Positions 9,101 to 16,232 of a stretch of 17,352 bases of DNA are shown piece after piece. Numbering within the stretch: position 1 is the first letter of the stretch; each line of letters opens with the position of its first letter. Under the pieces are notes generated by a model that saw only the letters and a list, made by a program, of their open reading frames with translations, had not been told where the DNA came from and searched no databases. Made by a program: the position numbers and the translations under genes. This DNA comes from JAFGIT01 sp016929465 [NCBI: Candidatus Coatesbacteria bacterium] (GTDB lineage Bacteria; B130-G9): positions 1 to 17,352 of the forward strand of contig JAFGIT010000086.1 in NCBI GenBank assembly GCA_016929465.1, in the 5' to 3' direction.

Positions 9101-11358
9101 ACGCTCTCGTAAATCTGGGACGCATCCTGGGCTTGCCCCAGGACGGCGAGGACTTCTGCGAGCTCGACAGAGGCACGGACATACTCCTCACTGTCCCTCT
9201 CGGCCTCCGGCCAAACGGAGATCGCGCGGGAGAAATACGACTCCGCATCTCGCATGAAAAAAGATTGCCTGGCTTCGTGAGCGGCCTCGAGAAGATACGG
9301 AACGGCCTTCCGGCCGCGACCGGCCTGCGCGAAATGATAGCCTATCAAACCCGGCCTGACCGGCTTTTCGGACTTCGCAACATCGACTGCGGCAAGGTGA
9401 TAATCCCTGCGGCTATCCTCGTCCATTCGATCATAAATGAGGTTCCTCAGGAGTTGATGCCTGAAGGAGAATCGCCCGTCGCCCGTCTCGATGAGTATCC
9501 CCGTCGAGCGCAATCCCATGAGTCTCTTCCAGATGGTCTCGGATCTCCTTATGCGACAGATCTTCTTGAGCGAACTGACCTCGAAGCTCTGGCCGAGGAT
9601 GCTTGCGGCCTCGAGCATGCCCATCTCGGCTTCGGGAATACCGTCGAGCCTGTTACTAAGCATCTCTGCGAGCATTTCCGAAGTCGAGCACTCGATCCCC
9701 TGCTGCGACTTGAGCGAGAACACGTCCTCCTCAAAGCTCAACGCGCCAGAGTTAGTCATTTCTCGGACCGTCTCCTGGAGGAACAGAGGATTTCCTCCGG
9801 TAAGATTCAAGAGCGTCTCCTTCACTTCATCGGGGCAATCCGGCTCTCCGAACATCGAGGAGATGAGCTCTCCGATCTCCGTCCGCTCGAGCCCTGATAG
9901 AGGCAGTGTCTGGCCAATCCGCAAGAGTTCCGGCAAGAATTTTGCAGAAGATTCTCCCAACGCGGTCAAGTAGATGACAAGTTTCGGAAGAGATTCGAGG
10001 CTTCTCGCGAGGTGAAGGACAAACTCCGCAAACGCGGGGGCTGTCGAGTCGATGTCATCAATGAAGAGCGCGAGTCGCTCGTTCGCCTCCCGGCACTTAC
10101 TCATTATCTCGAGAATCTCCTCGAATAAGGCTACCTTCTTCTCGTTCAGCCTGCCGGACGCAAAAATCGCGAAGTCCGCCGGTCTCTCCGGGAGATCGCT
10201 CAGGATGTGCGACAGATTTGGGTAGTCCCCGACGTCGAGCTCCATTAGGCCGCCTAATTGGTCAATTAGGTCCTTGAAGAGCAGCTTGCCAGGACCGATC
10301 GTGCCGCTGACCGACACAACTGGAGTATTCTCTAATCGCAGTTTGAACCTGTGCTCGCGAAGCAACCTGGTCTTGCCGATGCCCTCCTCGCCCTGGATCA
10401 GAATTAGCCTGCCGCTGCCCGTAGATTCATCCGGGTGAATGGCCTTCAACATCTCCTCGAGCTCCCGCTGGCGCCCGATGAATGCCGGCTCGAGAAGGCC
10501 GACCGGGCCACCAAGGCTGCGCGAAACCACTGCCTTGCCGCCGGTCTCATTGGAGATGTGCAGCATGAGAGACCTGGCCGAGCTGAAGCGGTCCGCGGGG
10601 TCCCTGCTGATGAGCTTCATTGTTGTTTCCGAGAGCCAGTCTGGAACTCCCGCATTTAGCATCGCCGGGCTGGGTGGCGTTTCGGTCATCTGGGCCTTCA
10701 GAGTCGAGGAGATCTCCTCGCCTCTGAATGGGAGCATCTTAGTAAGGACCTGATACAGAACCACACCCAGAGAGTAGAGGTCGGAGCGGCCATCGGGTTC
10801 GCCCCCGCAGAATACCTCGGGCGGCATGTAGCCGGGAGTGCCTCCGACCGAATCGAGCGAACAATCACTTTCGCAGGCACATGCCAGGCCGAGGTCCAAT
10901 AGCTTCGCCCGTGGCGTTCCCGTCTTGTCGTTCGTGATGAGAATGTGTGCCGGTTTGATATCGCCGTGGAGACATCCGCTTCTGTGCATGTAGTCGAGCG
11001 CGTCCGTTATCTGCTGGATGACGATTGCCAGAGCATCTATTTTCAGCTGCTTGAAGAACTCTGTGATGGGGACACCCTCTGCGTATTCCATCACGATGAA
11101 GGGACCCACGGCCCGGTCCGTGCCGAGGTCGAGCACCTTCACCAGGTTCGGATGCTCCAAATCCGCCAGGAAAGTGAACTCACGAAATAGCCTGGCCGCG
11201 GAGCGCTTTGTCCGCTCATCCTCGTCGAGCATCTTCAGCGCGCAGCGCTTACCAGAGCTCGTCTCCCAGGCCTCATAGACCGTCCCAGAAGCGCCTGAGC
11301 CTATTCGCTCCCCAATCGTATATCGAGAGACCGTTTTGTGTGGTCTGTTCTTAACCAT
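6133..11358 (-). CDS. Hybrid Ser/Thr kinase - AAA ATPase - TPR - GAF - sigma54 activator
   Basis: A 1741-residue one-gene signalling hub. Residues 13-270 are a PknB-type kinase (GSGASG loop 20-25, K42, E60, HGD 131-133, DLG 155-157, PPE 179-181). Residues 294-540 are a MalT/PknK-like ATPase (GRQRE, Walker A GEEGIGKT 323-330, Walker B LFIDDID, GGNPLFL 521-527). TPR-like repeats fill about 670-1215, a GAF domain 1228-1385, and a short coiled coil 1383-1405. The sigma54 AAA+ domain covers about 1413-1640 (Walker A GRSGTGKE 1444-1451, GAYTGA 1491-1496, DE 1515-1516, WPGNVREL 1629-1636). A Fis-type HTH ends the protein (1699-1738, [20 protein letters not shown]). The N-terminal part resembles mycobacterial PknK; the C-terminal part is a complete enhancer-binding protein. 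The kinase catalytic loop has His138 where Asn is normal. No Shine-Dalgarno site precedes the ATG. It probably reads cytoplasmic ligands and activates RpoN promoters, with the sites at 5629 and 16508 as candidates. Confidence 0.95.
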   Translation of the reverse strand: MVKNRPHKTVSRYTIGERIGSGASGTVYEAWETSSGKRCALKMLDEDERTKRSAARLFREFTFLADLEHPNLVKVLDLGTDRAVGPFIVMEYAEGVPITEFFKQLKIDALAIVIQQITDALDYMHRSGCLHGDIKPAHILITNDKTGTPRAKLLDLGLACACESDCSLDSVGGTPGYMPPEVFCGGEPDGRSDLYSLGVVLYQVLTKMLPFRGEEISSTLKAQMTETPPSPAMLNAGVPDWLSETTMKLISRDPADRFSSARSLMLHISNETGGKAVVSRSLGGPVGLLEPAFIGRQRELEEMLKAIHPDESTGSGRLILIQGEEGIGKTRLLREHRFKLRLENTPVVSVSGTIGPGKLLFKDLIDQLGGLMELDVGDYPNLSHILSDLPERPADFAIFASGRLNEKKVALFEEILEIMSKCREANERLALFIDDIDSTAPAFAEFVLHLARSLESLPKLVIYLTALGESSAKFLPELLRIGQTLPLSGLERTEIGELISSMFGEPDCPDEVKETLLNLTGGNPLFLQETVREMTNSGALSFEEDVFSLKSQQGIECSTSEMLAEMLSNRLDGIPEAEMGMLEAASILGQSFEVSSLKKICRIRRSETIWKRLMGLRSTGILIETGDGRFSFRHQLLRNLIYDRMDEDSRRDYHLAAVDVAKSEKPVRPGLIGYHFAQAGRGRKAVPYLLEAAHEARQSFFMRDAESYFSRAISVWPEAERDSEEYVRASVELAEVLAVLGQAQDASQIYESVWDKSKAHLSAGERCAIARHRGLALASIGQAKSALKWYEKVVSDLGGISTDCQAYLSNSIGMAYYSAGEYEAARDHFNRVLELLSGASSTELARAYRQLSIVADTRGRQDDAVAHARKAVEVAEAMGDEREKAHARISLGILLGRRGETKAAIPEFMGALSFFEPRRSLEALACIYNNLGNEYEILGDLQSVLKYRKEAFTVSRLIEDKMASIYAYRGLGGIQISLGNWDEAKHSLTESLRLSQELGESRQIAISLRWMGHLHCLKGNLEEAGDCADRALELLRESDDRAELVQGLILQARVDRFEGCVESAEHASRKALALVENLDLVVEKTTAAVELAQILLDNGAVSDADDLFATTISPLVERESSLAKQGAFLLLARIRLLQGRYADAAVISKRVKSMSEQCGIVYEGALADLLFAESAFLEGGYREAKNAIGGTISAFKKLGASLDIAQAEKLLRKLDSMNIQADRASADLTLIYEMSRIFNSMLNLDELLSQVMDYVLEKMDAERGIIMLRESDSERLEVVAARNVDRQTIEDVSETSNSIVAKVMEVGEPIVSTNAMDDPRFKSKQSIMLHKIRSLVCVPLKIRDEIVGTIYVDNRITAGLFSEADVKFLTAFSNYAAMAMDRSKMYERLRADRERLANENIELRKSVRIEFGFDAILGESEAMKRVFNLMHRIIPTSATVLILGRSGTGKELVARAIHYNGPRKDKPFIKVNCATLPENLLESELFGHEKGAYTGADKRKMGKFELADTGTIFLDEIAEIKPSLQAKLLQVIEDKQFERVGGTRQISADVRVLAATNREMTKEIEAGAFREDLYYRLCEVVLQLPNLADRAGDIPVLVDHFLAQFSEELGRDKVGITAEAMDVLKSYDWPGNVRELRHALYRAVIATDSAKIDAEDMLSILPMSRDGDPTFFSDAAKEVMAKSRRIANSKAPLRYARAVFEGSILRLALREAGENLSEAARRLGIHRKSFKHLIDEYDDRD

Positions 11359-11466
11359 GTCGCGATAGTATCAAATTGGTGATTGTTGGAACACCAGAAA
11401 TCACATGATTAGCCTTCACAAGGCAGTTCGCTCGAATTGACTGCCCGGGAATTACTCCGGCCGCAA

Positions 11467-12198
11467 TCAAAATGCAAGGTCCAGAGTCCTGTTATGGTAG
11501 GATCCACAATCGCCCTGCTTCTCGCCGGCGCTCGATTCAATTGCCCGTCGAACTGGCGAAAATGACTCTCGATGAATGGCACACGGCCCATGCAGGCGGA
11601 GAGAATCGACATGTGCCTTGCTGCCGTAGCCCTTGTTGCCGGCAAACCCATAGTGCGGGTATTGCGAATCGAACTCACACATAAGGCGGTCCCGCCAGAC
11701 CTTGGCGACTATCGAAGCCGCCGCAATCGATAGGCTCTTGCTGTCTCCCTTCACCACAGTCACCTGCCGGATGTGGTCCGGTATCTTCCTATTGCCATCG
11801 ACCAGCATAATGTCGGGCGTTTGCCGAAGCTCCCTGATTGCCTTTGCCATAGCAAGCAGCGCGGCCTGCAATATATTGATAGCATCGATTGTCTTCGGAG
11901 GGATAATCCCGACGCCATAGCTCAAGGCCCTATCCGTTATTATCCCGAAGAGCTCTTCACGGGCGTTCGCCGTCAACTGCTTGGAGTCGCGTATCCGGTC
12001 ATCCCTGAATTCGCGCGGCAAGATCACCGCTGCCGCAACCACGGGACCAGCGAGACAGCCACGGCCGACCTCGTCCACTCCAGCGACGAATTCATAGCCC
12101 TCAGCGCGGACCCTCTCATCGAAGGCCCACATTGCGCCGGTCGATTCGGAATTGGCCGTGTTAGAAAGGAATGTCACCGCAGCAATCTCCCGAGACAT
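11467..12198 (-). CDS. rnhB: Ribonuclease HII
   Basis: RNase HII cleaves the RNA strand of RNA-DNA hybrids and initiates removal of single ribonucleotides misincorporated in DNA. Family motifs are all present: AGVDEVGRGCLAGPVVAAAVIL near residues 39-60 (metal ligands D42, E43), DSKQL at 71-75, VDGN (D134), GDSKSLSIAAASIVAKVWRD (probable fourth ligand D170), NKGYGSKAH, and the GPCAIHRESFSPV close. The listed ATG gives 243 residues but has no properly spaced ribosome-binding site. A GTG at 12177 has GGGAG nine bases upstream, and an ATG at 12132 begins at MWAFDERVRAEGY, the usual family N-terminus. About 25 extra residues after the conserved core are not recognisable. The next gene downstream is the hybrid regulator, 108 bases away, with no clear terminator between them. 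Confidence 0.95.
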   Translation of the reverse strand: MSREIAAVTFLSNTANSESTGAMWAFDERVRAEGYEFVAGVDEVGRGCLAGPVVAAAVILPREFRDDRIRDSKQLTANAREELFGIITDRALSYGVGIIPPKTIDAINILQAALLAMAKAIRELRQTPDIMLVDGNRKIPDHIRQVTVVKGDSKSLSIAAASIVAKVWRDRLMCEFDSQYPHYGFAGNKGYGSKAHVDSLRLHGPCAIHRESFSPVRRAIESSAGEKQGDCGSYHNRTLDLAF

Positions 12199-12401
12199 TC
12201 TCCCAAGGCAGGTGATTCTGACAATCTCGCCGAATTTAGAACCATCGAAGCTCCCAATATCGTCCAGTGCCGGCTGCTATGCAGCCCATGATCCCGGTCC
12301 CACAATATAGACTATATCAATTCTATCATAACATGGAAGCAGCTTGGTCAGCTTTGGCGGGGATTGGTGAGGTCTTGATCGACGGCCGGAGGATTACCTA
12401 T

Positions 12402-12749
12402 TCACTCATCGTCCTCATCTCTGTCCCGCAAATGCTCGATTTCCTCCTTGTGCATACGCATTCTCCTGCGGCGGCCTATCCGCTCCTTCAGGAGGCTGAT
12501 TGCCGCGGCCGCGAGGCAGAAGGCGAGTGCAGCGACTGACATCGTGGCCCTGATCGAGTTATCCCAATCCAGGAAGATGCCCAGCCCTGAACCAAGGGCC
12601 AGGAAGATAAGCCCGAGCCGGAATATGAGGCGGCGCCTTCTGATGGCGCGATCGAAGCTTATGAGAATCAGGACTGTGCCGATGCCCCAGAGGCCGACAT
12701 AGATGTGCGCAAATGCTTCACTCCACCAGATGCCTTTCCCGTTGATCAA
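12402..12749 (-). CDS. Small membrane protein, three predicted helices
   Basis: This 115-residue protein is not recognised as a known family. Three hydrophobic segments are clear: about 10-32 (AFAHIYVGLWGIGTVLILIS), 43-61 (FRLGLIFLALGSGLGIFLD) and 68-87 (ATMSVAALAFCLAAAAISLL). Each is bounded by arginine-rich loops, and a strongly charged cytoplasmic-type tail ends in RDRDEDDE. The frame has no ATG at its beginning: a stop lies three codons before the TTG at 12749, so TTG is the only usual start that keeps the first helix, and its ribosome-binding site is weak (GAGAGTG). It is oriented with rnhB, 203 bases upstream of it. The helices and positive-inside pattern make a real gene likely; the function is unknown. 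Confidence 0.62.
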   Translation of the reverse strand: MINGKGIWWSEAFAHIYVGLWGIGTVLILISFDRAIRRRRLIFRLGLIFLALGSGLGIFLDWDNSIRATMSVAALAFCLAAAAISLLKERIGRRRRMRMHKEEIEHLRDRDEDDE

Positions 12750-12813
12750 GATGCGTCACACTCTCAATTAAGGTCGAGTAATTCGCAGGTTACAGATCAT
12801 CTACACAGCTAGA

Positions 12814-12843
12814 AGCATACAACAGAAACACAGTGATTGACAA
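12814..12843 (-). promoter_or_regulatory. Possible sigma70-type promoter for the small membrane protein
   Basis: On the minus strand TTGTCA (12843-12838) is followed 18 bases later by TATGCT (12819-12814). It points at the TTG start at 12749 and would give a leader of roughly 55-60 bases. The -10 match is only partial. Confidence 0.3.
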
Positions 12844-12927
12844 CGCGGACTCGGATGGGGTGTGACCTGATCTTGTAGGTAATTTGAGCACCACAATTTT
12901 CGATGACATTCACATTCTATTGATCGC

Positions 12928-12975
12928 CGCCCTGAAAGGGCGATACCTTGGGTAGCCCCACGCGGAAGCGTGGGG
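12928..12975 (+). repeat. Two adjacent GC-rich hairpins
   Basis: CGCCCT-GAA-AGGGCG at 12928-12942 and CCCCACGC-GGAA-GCGTGGGG at 12956-12975 are perfect stems of 6 and 8 bp. The pair resembles interspersed palindromic intergenic repeats seen in several environmental bacterial lineages. It lies inside the candidate mobile element. Confidence 0.6.
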
Positions 12976-12997
12976 TGCTGAAGGCTTCAATCAGCCC

Positions 12998-13053
12998 TTT
13001 TTTCTTCCTCCGCACGCCAATCGCTCCGCGATTGGCGTGCGGAGGAAGTTTTT
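12998..13053 (+). terminator. 21-bp perfect hairpin with T-run, plus-strand terminator-like
   Basis: Arms at 13004-13024 and 13028-13048 pair perfectly over 21 bp around a TCC loop. TTTTT (13049-13053) follows on the plus strand, and a run of six T precedes the left arm. On the minus strand the stem is followed by A residues, so termination would act only rightward. No plus-strand gene is seen upstream. It may insulate the rnf promoter or simply be a repeat. Confidence 0.5.
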
Positions 13054-13065
13054 GAACGGCGGTTC

Positions 13066-13131
13066 ATGGTCCGTAGGCTTGGCCTTCGGCCTGCGCACTA
13101 CGGCTACCCATGGGATGCCCCATTGGGGCAT
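13066..13131 (+). repeat. Palindromic intergenic repeat (CCGTAG type) plus a second hairpin
   Basis: CCGTAG (13071-13076) pairs with CTACGG (13098-13103) around an inner GGCC-TTC-GGCC hairpin (13081-13091). This is followed by ATGCCCC-ATT-GGGGCAT at 13115-13131. A shorter relative of the first unit lies at 16233-16258, beyond the rnf operon. Confidence 0.65.
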
Positions 13132-13296
13132 TCAAAGGAATGAGAGCATATCTATTCGAGCCTATATCGCCCCCAATCGAACTTGAGATGGCCTACCTAC
13201 AATTTTGAGTCATACCCCTCGGATCGGGTGTGACCTCGGATTGAAACCGACCCTTCTGCACCATGTTCGCCAACGACGAGTGAGCCCCATTTCTGC

Positions 13297-13324
13297 TTGA
13301 CACAGAATTAGTCAACTGTATATT
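13297..13324 (+). promoter_or_regulatory. rnfD: Sigma70-type promoter of the rnfDGEA operon
   Basis: A perfect TTGACA (13297-13302), a 16-bp spacer, then TATATT (13319-13324, five of six) form the best housekeeping-type promoter in the window. It lies 87 bases before the rnfD start. TTGAC (13297-13301) and GTCAA (13311-13315) form an inverted repeat spanning the -35 and spacer, which could be a repressor site. Confidence 0.65.
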
Positions 13325-13411
13325 GGGCGTGTTTTGGCCGGAAGATGCGTCTCATGCTTGGCTGAATCGACGACGTTAATATGGAATCAATCACTGATTA
13401 AGAACGCTTAG

Positions 13412-14410
13412 ATGACGAGTTCCGCAAAGACCAACTTTCTGGTCGTCTCATCCTCGCCGCATATAAAGGCGGCTGGCTCGGTAAGCCGGATTATGTGGGA
13501 TGTGAATCTGGCTCTAATCCCGGCAGCTATTGCGGCTGTATATTTCTTCGGGCTGCCCGCGCTTCGCACCATTGTCATCACCGTAATATCCTGTGTGGTG
13601 TTCGAGGCGGCCTTGCAGAAGCTATTCGGCAAGCGAATTACGATATCGGATGGCAGCGCGGTCGTCACGGGAGTTCTACTCGCATATAACCTCCCACCGA
13701 CAGCGCCATGGTGGATGGCAATTGTCGGCGGCTTCGTCGCCATGTTCCTGGGCAAGCACCTCTACGGCGGATTGGGTAACAACCCGTTCAATCCGGCGCT
13801 CGTCTCGAGGGTCGTTCTGCTGGTTGCCTGGCCATCATTTATGACGACATTCCCAGCTCCTCTTGGGGGAAAGGGAGGTGCAGACGCCATCTCGACCGCG
13901 ACCCCTCTCAACCTGCTCAAGACCGACATGGACATGGGGCTGCACCTCAGGAACTCTGCATCAGTACCGCTTTCCGACTTATTCGTTGGGAATGTGGCCG
14001 GGAGCCTTGGCGAGGTCTCGGCTCTGGCGCTTCTTTTGGGCGCGATCTATTTATTGATGAGAAAAGTCATCAGCTGGCACATCCCTGTATCATATATGGG
14101 TACCGTAGTCATATTCTCTGGGATTTATTGGATCATCGACCCGACAGCGTACGCGAGCCCAGCGTTTCACCTCTTTGCCGGGGGGCTGATGCTCGGCGCA
14201 CTCTTCATGGCGACCGATATGGTCACAACGCCGATGACTGGGCGTGGTATGCTCATCTTTGGTGTTGGCTGCGGCCTTTTAACGATGATCATAAGGTTCT
14301 ACGGGGGCTACCCGGAGGGCGTCTCGTTCTCGATCCTATTCATGAACGCGCTGACGCCGCTGATAGACAAGTTCACGAAGCCTAAGGTTTTGGGGGAGGT
14401 CAAGAAATAA
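13412..14410 (+). CDS. rnfD: Rnf complex membrane subunit D
   Basis: RnfD (homologous to NqrB) is an integral-membrane flavoprotein of the Rnf complex, which couples ferredoxin:NAD+ electron transfer to Na+ or H+ movement. At 332 residues it is of usual length. It has many hydrophobic segments and the family motifs SPHIKA near 15, GGLGNNPFNPALVSR at 119-133, ATDMVTTPMTGRGM at 267-280 and PEGVSFSILFMNALTPLID near 301-319. The covalent-FMN motif reads DAISTATPL at 158-166, with acceptor T164 kept but Thr where the usual SGAT has Gly. The ATG at 13412 lacks a strong ribosome-binding site but gives the expected N-terminus. Its own promoter precedes it, so rnfD is the first gene of this unit; rnfC, normally just upstream, is absent. 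The next gene overlaps its stop codon by one base. Confidence 0.96.
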   Translation: MTSSAKTNFLVVSSSPHIKAAGSVSRIMWDVNLALIPAAIAAVYFFGLPALRTIVITVISCVVFEAALQKLFGKRITISDGSAVVTGVLLAYNLPPTAPWWMAIVGGFVAMFLGKHLYGGLGNNPFNPALVSRVVLLVAWPSFMTTFPAPLGGKGGADAISTATPLNLLKTDMDMGLHLRNSASVPLSDLFVGNVAGSLGEVSALALLLGAIYLLMRKVISWHIPVSYMGTVVIFSGIYWIIDPTAYASPAFHLFAGGLMLGALFMATDMVTTPMTGRGMLIFGVGCGLLTMIIRFYGGYPEGVSFSILFMNALTPLIDKFTKPKVLGEVKK

Positions 14411-14979
14411 TGGACACTGTGCCAAGAATGGTCGCGGTGCTGACAATCGTCTGTTGCGTTGCAGCAATTGCGCTTTCACAAGTCTATAGCGTGACCAAAG
14501 AGCCGATAGCGAATGCTGAGAAGAATGAGCAGCTCAAGGCGATAAAGGCAGTACTGCCACCCTACGACAACGACCCATTGAAGGAAGTCGAGAAGCACAA
14601 ATACGAGGGCTCGACTTTCGAATTCTACGCTGGCAAAAAAGCGGGTGAGCTCGTGGGCAGGGCAGTAAAGGTGAAGAGCGACTCGGGCTATAGCGGCACG
14701 ATCGAGGCGATGCTCGGGATTGCGCCCGACGGCAAGATCACAGGGCTATACATCCTAAAGCACTCAGAGACGCCCGGGCTCGGGGCGAAGATCGTGGAGA
14801 AGGCTTTCACGGATCAATTCACGGGCAAGCAGCTCGGGAAGTGCAACCTCTGTGTGAAGAAGGACGGCGGCGACATCGACCAGATAACCGGGGCGACGAT
14901 ATCGCCACGCGCTGTCTGCTTTGCTGTAAGGCAAGGATTACTCGCTCACAAGGCGCTCTACGAGAAGAAATCGGAATAA
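14410..14979 (+). CDS. rnfG: Rnf complex subunit G, FMN-binding
   Basis: RnfG (homologous to NqrC) is a single-pass, periplasmically exposed flavoprotein passing electrons within the Rnf complex. The 189 residues include an N-terminal helix (8-27, VAVLTIVCCVAAIALSQVYS), the conserved HSETPGLGAKI at 118-128, and the covalent FMN motif DQITGATISPRAV with acceptor T163. FMN attachment in this family needs an ApbE-type transferase, which is not in the window. The start ATG shares one base with the rnfD stop (TAATG), and GGGGGAGG lies ten bases upstream. A CNLC pair (C145, C148) fifteen residues before the FMN threonine is not a feature I know from the family. The following gene begins after a short spacer containing a heptamer repeat. 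Confidence 0.95.
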   Translation: MDTVPRMVAVLTIVCCVAAIALSQVYSVTKEPIANAEKNEQLKAIKAVLPPYDNDPLKEVEKHKYEGSTFEFYAGKKAGELVGRAVKVKSDSGYSGTIEAMLGIAPDGKITGLYILKHSETPGLGAKIVEKAFTDQFTGKQLGKCNLCVKKDGGDIDQITGATISPRAVCFAVRQGLLAHKALYEKKSE

Positions 14980-14985
14980 TGAAAC

Positions 14986-15013
14986 GCCAACTGCCACCCG
15001 CCAACTGCCAACG
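14986..15013 (+). repeat. Four-copy 7-bp tandem repeat in the rnfG-rnfE spacer
   Basis: GCCAACT occurs at 14986 and 15000, alternating with GCCACCC (14993) and GCCAACG (15007), so all four units begin GCCA with period 7. It directly abuts the GGAGG ribosome-binding site of rnfE (15013-15017). Confidence 0.7.
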
Positions 15014-15025
15014 GAGGCCGCGACA

Positions 15026-15619
15026 TTGAGCGGACTCAGGGAATTCACGAAGGGCATCTGGGAAGTAAATCCGCTTCTCAAGCTCGTGCTCGGCATGTGT
15101 CCCGCACTCGCCGTGACGACCTCCGCTGAAAATGGCGTCGGCATGGGCCTGGCCGCGACCTTCGTGCTGGTCTGCTCGAATGTCATCATCTCGATGATGC
15201 GCAAGATTATCCCGAAGAAGGTACGAATCCCGGTCTTCATCGTGGTCATCGCATCGTTCGTGACCATAGTCGATCTCGTCATGCACGGCTTCTTCATCGA
15301 GCTTTACAAGAGCCTTGGCTTGTTCATACCCCTGATCGTCGTCAACTGCATCATCCTTGGAAGGGCAGAGGCATTCGCCTCGAGGAATGGAGTATTCTAC
15401 TCGCTGCTGGACGGGCTTGGCATGGGGCTCGGCTTCACCCTCGCGCTGTTGGTTCTTGGCTCGATTAGAGAGATAATCGGCAACGGGACGATCTTCGGGA
15501 TCATGGTGATGGGTGCCAGCTATGAGAAATTCCTGATAATGATTTTGCCGCCGGGAGCGTTCGTCACGCTTGGTCTGTTGCTCGGCCTGATGAACAAGAT
15601 CGAAATGAACAAGAAGTAG
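15026..15619 (+). CDS. rnfE: Rnf complex membrane subunit E
   Basis: RnfE (homologous to NqrD) is a six-helix membrane protein that, with RnfA, forms the intramembrane core holding an iron-sulfur cluster. The 197 residues contain both cluster cysteines in context: VLGMCPALAVTTSAENGVGMG (C25) and IPLIVVNCIILGRAEAFAS (C108). The closing half LDGLGMGLGFTLALLVLGSIREIIGNGTIFG is typical. Translation starts at TTG (15026), supported by GGAGG eight bases upstream and the expected N-terminus LREFTKGIWEVNPLLKLVLG. It is 46 bases after rnfG and 14 bases before rnfA, clearly within one operon. Confidence 0.96.
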   Translation: MSGLREFTKGIWEVNPLLKLVLGMCPALAVTTSAENGVGMGLAATFVLVCSNVIISMMRKIIPKKVRIPVFIVVIASFVTIVDLVMHGFFIELYKSLGLFIPLIVVNCIILGRAEAFASRNGVFYSLLDGLGMGLGFTLALLVLGSIREIIGNGTIFGIMVMGASYEKFLIMILPPGAFVTLGLLLGLMNKIEMNKK

Positions 15620-15633
15620 GCGAGCCATAGAGA

Positions 15634-16215
15634 ATGACTGAGATATTCCTGCTGATAATAAGCGCCGTCTTCGTCAACAACTTCGTGCTGGCGAGATTCC
15701 TTGGCATCTGCCCGTATCTCGGCGTCTCGAAGCGAGTCGAGACCGCAGTCGGGATGGGCGCGGCGGTCGTCTTCGTCATGACTCTCGCCTCGGTCGTTTC
15801 CTGGTCTGTGCATTACTATTTGCTCGTCAAGTTTGGGCTGGAATACCTGCAGATCATCGCCTTCATCCTGATCATCGCGGCTCTCGTGCAGCTGGTCGAG
15901 ATGTTCGTCCAGAAGATGAGCCAGTCTCTATACAAGGCGCTCGGCATCTACCTCCCGCTGATCACGACCAATTGCGCGGTTCTCGGCGTCTCGATCTTAA
16001 ACATCCAGAAGAAGTTCACTCTTCTATACACCCTCTTCTACGGATTCGCTGCCTCGCTGGGCTTTGGCCTTGCGATAGTGATCTTCGCCGGCATCCGGGA
16101 GCGGATAGAGCTCATGGATGTCCCGAAACCGCTGAAGGGCATCTCGATAGGCCTCATCACCGCAGGCATCCTCTCCCTCGCCTTCCTCGGCTTCTCCGGC
16201 CTGGTGAAGGAGTAG
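15634..16215 (+). CDS. rnfA: Rnf complex membrane subunit A
   Basis: RnfA (homologous to NqrE) is the inverted-topology partner of RnfE in the membrane core. The 193 residues equal the usual length. Motifs include FVNNFVLARFLGICPYLGVSK (C26) and LPLITTNCAVLGVSILN (C114), supplying the other two cysteines of the shared iron-sulfur site. The terminal GIRERIELMDVPKPLKGISIGLITAGILSLAFLGFSGL is characteristic. It begins 14 bases after the rnfE stop; the ribosome-binding site is weak. In clusters of CDGEAB order rnfB follows directly, but here only non-coding repeats do, and no U-tailed terminator is evident. Confidence 0.96.
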   Translation: MTEIFLLIISAVFVNNFVLARFLGICPYLGVSKRVETAVGMGAAVVFVMTLASVVSWSVHYYLLVKFGLEYLQIIAFILIIAALVQLVEMFVQKMSQSLYKALGIYLPLITTNCAVLGVSILNIQKKFTLLYTLFYGFAASLGFGLAIVIFAGIRERIELMDVPKPLKGISIGLITAGILSLAFLGFSGLVKE

Positions 16216-16232
16216 GAGGGCCGCCTTTCGGA

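Larger units (their letters stand above)
12857..13218. mobile_element. Candidate non-autonomous (MITE-like) element upstream of rnf
   Basis: The ends are 25-bp inverted repeats (12857-12881 and 13194-13218) identical at 19 of 25 positions. They share GGGGT at the outer edge and TTGTAGGTA at the inner edge. The hexamer TCGGAT sits directly outside both ends (12851-12856 and 13219-13224), as a target-site duplication would. The 312-bp interior has no open frame and consists largely of strong hairpins. The right flank continues with CGGGTGTGACC, very like the left end, so a neighbouring remnant or a shared motif is possible. No transposase is present in the window. Confidence 0.42.

Noticed and set aside
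8875-9897. Plus-strand 340-codon open frame
   Set aside because: Fully antisense to the TPR and ATPase parts of the hybrid regulator; its composition is that of a complementary-strand shadow and no domain is recognisable.
11409-11450. GGCAGT...ACTGCC stem between rnhB and the regulator as a terminator
   Set aside because: Only 6 bp with a 12-base loop and no U-tail on the minus strand.
12857-13218. CRISPR array or tRNA/rRNA genes in the repeat-rich region
   Set aside because: The repeats are hairpins of different sequence without regular spacers, and no tRNA or rRNA signature was found here or elsewhere in the window.
13381-13401. Six-residue leader-peptide-like frame just before rnfD
   Set aside because: No ribosome-binding site, no run of regulatory codons and no attenuator hairpin after it; likely chance.
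14819-15628. Minus-strand 269-codon open frame
   Set aside because: Antisense to rnfG and rnfE; histidine/aspartate-rich low-complexity product typical of the reverse strand of membrane-protein genes.
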